From assembly GCF_000471905.2 (NCBI RefSeq), contig NW_006498150.1, positions 635,237 through 699,236 on the forward strand: a DNA stretch of 64,000 nt. The letters run 5' to 3'. The position numbers and the translations under genes were made by a program. This stretch comes from Amborella trichopoda (Eukaryota; Streptophyta; Magnoliopsida; Amborellales; Amborellaceae). Numbering within the stretch: position 1 is the first letter of the stretch; every line of letters begins with the position of its first letter. Positions 54,401 to 60,400 of the stretch are shown in pieces. The notes beneath the pieces are model-generated. The model had not been told where the DNA came from. It searched no databases and saw nothing but the letters and a program-made list of their open reading frames with translations.

Positions 54401-57400
54401 ATTTGACAAAAAATTTCATTTTTTTTACACGAAACTCTTTATTTTATTGATAAGACAAAAATTTGACAAAAAGCGAAATTGATAAAAACCTTTTATTTTT
54501 ATCTTTTTACAAAAAACCTTTAATTTTTTTGATAAAAAAATAATTTGACAAAAAAAAGAGAAAAAAAAACAGCTCATCAACGAGAGGAATCAAACCTGCG
54601 TCCATCTCACAATGAGGACATGCAATAACCGATATAACACTTGCAACTTAATGTTAAAAAACCGTTAACAAAATATATAATATATGAACATTTTAAGGTA
54701 TTACCTATTCACATAGTCCCACATCAAAGAGAGAGAGGCAAATGTATATAAATAAATAGTTCTTTGTACTCACCGTTTGTAGAGCGTGTGAAGCAATGAG
54801 ATTATGCGAAGCGTGTGGATCATGAGCACACGTGCGTGAAAGAACTTAGGTCCGCGCAAAATGTACGGACCGGTGGGCTCCCGGTCTCTGACGATTTTTG
54901 CCTCGAAATTCCCCGAATTTTACAAAAATGCCCTTTGACTGTGGGTCCTAACATCATGACATGAAGAACCAGGCGATTTACTGTGCAGAATCGCCAGTTC
55001 CTCTCTAGAACCGAACAATTCCCGACTTTACAAAAGAACCGACACAGGATGACCGACTCCCGATGCGAATCGGCCAATTCCGTATTGACTAGGGCGATTT
55101 TTAAAACACTGGTTTTATGATTTTTATTTTATGTGATGTAATTTAATGGTTAAAATAAGTTCATACAGAGAAAAAATATCTTAATATTCACATATTGATG
55201 AAAAAAATGAAAATTAATAATGTAGTACCCCGATTTCTAATTGGATTTCTAAAAACAACATTTATAATGAATTTTTAAAAAAAATTTAGATTTTTTTTAA
55301 AGCTTAATCAGACCGATTCAGTCGATTCCCGATCCAGATCTCCAATTCACCGATCCGGATGGGTTTTTGGGGTACCCGATCTGGGCCACCTATCCATTTT
55401 TTAAACCACTGGGGTAGACTAATATATTTGACTGATACATGGCCAACGTTACATATGCTATAAATGTGGCAAGTCAATTTACACGTGCACCATGCTCTCA
55501 TCACTTAGAATTTGTTTATTGCATTTTACAATATTTGAAATCCGCTCAACAAAAGGGCTACTTTATACCAGTCATGGCCACCTTGATGTACAAGGTTTCT
55601 GCGATGCATATTGGGCTAGGTATTCTCTTGTTTGATGATCCACCAATCGCTACTTTTCGACAACAAGTAGTAATTTAGTCACCGGGGAGAGCGAGAAGCA
55701 GTGTGTTGTAGCTTAATCTTCAGCACAAACGGAGTATCCAGCAATGCAAGTGCCACATATCAAATAATTTGCTTGCCTTTGCTTCTTCAAGAGATGGGTG
55801 TTAATGTATCAGCTACTATTCGTCTACATTGTTATAATCAGGTCGCAATTTATATTGCTTCAAATCTTGTATTTCGTGAACGAACTAGGCGTACTAAAGT
55901 CGATTGTCACTTTGTTAGAGAAAAGGTTGCTCCAAAGAAAATATGCACTCCATTTGTTCGATCTGAGAATCAATTGGCAGACATGCTAAGGCCCTAAATT
56001 GAGTTCAGCTAAAGGACACTTTGGACAAGCTGGGCATCAATGATATATATGCTCCAACTTGAGGGGGAGTGTAGTGATTGTTATGAGCCCCACGCCATTA
56101 AGCCTACAATGATTATTATGGATTCTTATTGTAACGATCATGCATTTCTTGCTGAAATAGTCATGTAACAGTCATGCATTTCTTGCTGTAACAGTAATGT
56201 AATAGTTATGCATAGTTGTTGCAACTACTATGCATGTTAACCCACAAAAATGTTCTCTATCTTTGGTGGCTTGACAGTCGCCACGACTTGCTGGCCTGTC
56301 CAAACAGCAGGATACAACAGGCATTGGGGCCAGTTCTAGTCACACAAATCACCCAAACATTAGCATCATTAAGTGCATTAAGTGTTCAAGAGTTGGACAC
56401 ATCTACTATTGGTGCCAGAATAGAAAATTTGTGAACCTTGCAGAGGAGTTCCTTGAAGAGGACAGCAAGCTATAATTTGATGGAGTCCATGTTTATGATG
56501 AGGAACATGAGGAAGAAGAGCCAAAAGTTACATTTACTGACCATGGGAGGATTTAGTGATCCAATGCAGCATGATTACACCACGAGTAGTAGACAAGAAA
56601 CTGGGAAAGGACTTTCTTCCCGAAATCCTTGATGCAGGAAGGTAAGGTGGAAAATTCAATCCACCACCCTTTTTATGAGGCTTAAACAAGTAAATTAGCA
56701 ATAATAGAGAAAAAACACGGTTATAAATCAAGCCAAGAGAACTTTATTTTTTCATAAAATAAAATTCATTCCAATAACATAAGCATCCCAAAATGTGACA
56801 TCCAACGTTTTATAAGCCTATGAAACTCTAAACTTTAACTTAAGACCCAAGCAAACATTTAAGTCTCTAAAATACCCCTAAACAATACTAAACTTCCAGA
56901 AACTTTAAAAGCTAAAAATAAACCCCAAAACAAAAATTAAAATAGACATCTTTTAAAATAAAACAAAAAAAAAATAGAATAATTTTTCCTGCATCACTAA
57001 GTCATACATAAGACTCCTAATGATAAGATTAATTAAAATAGACATCTTTTAAAATAAAACAAAAAAAAATTAGAATAATTTTTTCTGCATCACTAAGTCA
57101 TACATAAGACTCTCAAAATCATAAGATTATGTAGCCACTACTTTAATGACTTGCCCAGGTTTATCTACTCCCAATAAAAACCCACTTATAAAAATATCAA
57201 CAATGTTTCAATTTACTTTATTCAATTTAAATTCCTTCTCTCTTTTACCACTTGATTTTCAGCATCAGACCATTGCAAGTTAGGCACAAACAACAAATCT
57301 AAAGGTTTCGAGCTAGAGCGACAACAAATGTAAACGTTTGTCAGACAACAAATCTAAACATTTCTCTTTTAGTCATGAGTAATTAATCTAAAAGTTTCTC

Positions 57401-60400
57401 TTTAGATAATGGGTAGTTATGCTTTTCATTATCTGAGTACACGGTTGACATTTTATAACTACAACTCCGTAACCAAATATCACATTAGCTGCCTTCTACA
57501 CCATATAAGTATGAAGACATTCAATATATTTGTATTCTTGTCATGCTATTGGATGTTTAACTCCTCTGGAGAGTCAAAATTAGTAGAGAATCCCTTCTAT
57601 CTTAAGGCAAGAAATTGGTTCATGGATAGTAAAGTTGAAACTTGGACAATCAGCTAAAACACTTCTCTAGATGAACTAAAAATGAAAACTAGATATGAAA
57701 TTTGGAGGTCAAGAGTGAGTTAAATGTTAATACCTCCACCATAGAAATCATTAGTGTGGTTTTTCATTTTCATGTTGAAATGAGCTGATTTGAAGATTTT
57801 GGACCGTAGTATCAATCTGATGAAATTCTCTACAATGGAGATAAGTTCTGCAATATACCACTCGGCTTTGTTCTTTCCTTTTCCATATCCCTTTTCTTTG
57901 CATAGATGCTGGAGAGAATTTAAAGGAAGTCTCTTGTTTATCTTTTATCTTCTGGGGAGGAACTTAAAGGGAGTTCCTATTTAAGGGCTACTTGGACGTT
58001 CAATCCTGAGTAGGGCCTAGCTAGTAGGACGACATTTTCCTGCCCGTGTGCTCTGATGATAAAACATTGAAGATGATCGACATGGTACTCCTAGGCAGAT
58101 AGTCCGTTTGTGTCAAGAAGAACTTGAGGCCCTTTCCTACTAGAGTTTTTGGAGAGAATTATGGCCACAATTCTATAAAAGTGGGATGATGTGGATCTTT
58201 CTTCTTTGACATTCTTCCTTTGGCTTTCGTGGGGGAGAGAGTAGTGAGTTTGCCAAATCTGACCATGAGATGGTGGGCTACCTCAAGAAACTTTCTAAGA
58301 TAATATTTAAGAGCTCTCTCATTCGACTTGGGACTCTCCGATTGACCATGAGATGGTGGGCTACCTTAAGAAACTTTCTAAGATAACATTTAAGAGCTCT
58401 CTCATTCGACTTGGGACTCTCCGATTCACCTGGCTTAGGAAGGTCCAAGTTTATTTTACTAGACTTTTTCCCAACTAATTCGGGTCGGCTACATGAATCT
58501 TGGTCCGCCATTTTGCTCTATTAAGGGTTATTCCCTCAGTGATGCCATAAGTCCCCCTATCTTTTCTCACTATTTCAACCATATCCTTTTGGCCCTACCC
58601 TTGCCCTTTTCAAGCCTTCCACTTGAACTAACTCGCACCTCCTAACAGGTGTTGTACTATGCCTGCGCCACACATGGCCAGCCCATCTAAGTCCATTTTT
58701 TGTCATCTTATTGCATATTGGTGTTACACCTAAATTCTCATGAATATATTCAGTTCGAATTCTATCCCTTCTTGTCTTTCCACACATCCATCTCAACATC
58801 GTCTTATCAACTACACTCATTTTATGGGTATGTTGTATTTTGACCGCCCAACATTTCGCCCTTTAAAGTAAAGATGGTCTCACAATTGTCCTATAGAACT
58901 TACCCTTCAGCTTCATTAGTATGCGGCGATCACATAAAACTCCAATTGCACATCTCCACTTCGCTCACCAAGCTCCAATTCTATATGTGGCATCTTCATC
59001 AATCTCTCCATTTTCCTAGATAATCGATCCAAGATATTGAAAGTGTGCTCTCTTTGGTATTTCTTGATTGTTGATCTTAACTACTTCCTACTAAACTTGC
59101 ATTCCATATACTCTGTCCTTATCCGGCTAATTTTAAAACTTTTAGATTCTAAAACATCCCTCTGAAGTTCTAACTTTGTGTTGATGATGTTTCAGGTCTC
59201 ATCAATCAAAACTATGTCATCCGCGAATAACATGCACCATGGTACCTCATCTTGCAGGTGCCTAGTTAAGTGGGCCGTAACTAGACAAAGAAGTATAGGC
59301 TCAATGCTAACCCCTATTGTAGATCTATTGTCACTGAAAACTCATTCATCTCTCCACTAATTGTTCGTAGACTAGTTAAGGCTCCCTTGTACATATTTCT
59401 CGCCAAGTCAATGTAGTGCCTGGAGACTCCTTTCTTTTTCAACAACTATTAAATCAAATTTCTAGCTACTTTATCATAAGCTTTTCTAGATCAATAAAGA
59501 CCATGTGGAGATCTTTTCCCTTCGTCCTAAACTTCTCAATCACTTGCCTAAGTAAGAAAATAGCCTCAATTGTTGACCTTCCTAACATAAAACTAAATGG
59601 GTTTTCTGATACATTCGTTTCATGCCTTAGTCGTTGCTCAATCAATCTCTCCTACAACTTTATAGTATGGGTCAGAAGTTTGATCCCTTAATAATTTGCA
59701 CAATTATGTATGTTTCCTTTTTTCTTGTAAGTACCGCAGTAGTTTTCCTCCATTCGTCTGACACTTTTTTTGTTCTAAACAGATTGGTCAACCAGTCAAT
59801 GTCAATCTCCCCCATGCACTTCCAAACCTCTATTAGAATAACATCTAGTCTTAAAGCCTTTCTTATTTTCATCCTCTTCAAAGCTTCTTTCACTTCTGAT
59901 ATCCTAATCTTATGAATGTATCTATGACCTCCACCCTCATTTATGCCAACAGTTCCTTCTACCACTATGCTCCCATATTGTTTGTTATTTAATAATTTTT
60001 TAAAATAAACACTACACTTTTTGTTGATCTTTTCATTCCTCACCGAGACTATTTGATCCTCACTCTTAATGCGTTTAATATGGTTTAAATCCCTACATTT
60101 TTTGTTTCATTTGCTAATTTGAAGACATCTTTTTACCTTTTTTATTTCCAGTTTACTGCGTAGATTATCATATGCCTTAAGTTTAATCTTGCTTACTATT
60201 TGTTTAGAGTTTTTCTTAGCCTTTTTATATTCTTCTAAGTTTTGATCATTTCTATTACATTGCCAAATTTTACAACATGATCGTTTTTTGCTAATGGCCT
60301 TCTGAACCTCATCACTCCACCACCAAGTTTAATGATCGAAATTTCTTTTCCCTCTAAATTCTCCTAAAACGGTGTTTGCCACTTTCTTAATACAATTAGC

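Larger units (their letters stand above)
43611..56239 (+). pseudogene. Copia element B with three direct insertions
   Basis: A Ty1/copia element in standard order: 5' LTR (43611-44915), mutated tRNA-Met primer-binding site (TATCAGAG, 44923-44930), gag (44935-45321 and 49481-50250), protease WIIDSGATNHISG (50385-50423), integrase (about 51235-51640), reverse transcriptase (51977-52836, YVDD changed to YVDR then stop), RNase H (55420-56000), polypurine tract and the first ~170 bp of a 3' LTR (56070-56239). Removing 45322-49480 restores one gag codon series, and removing 52837-55419 restores RT continuity. Many stops; long dead. Confidence 0.9.

Noticed and set aside
56630..56996. DNA transposon with TIR TGATGCAGG
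   Set aside because: No TSD was found and the termini match LTRs elsewhere in the window (26691, 32525), so an LTR is the better reading.
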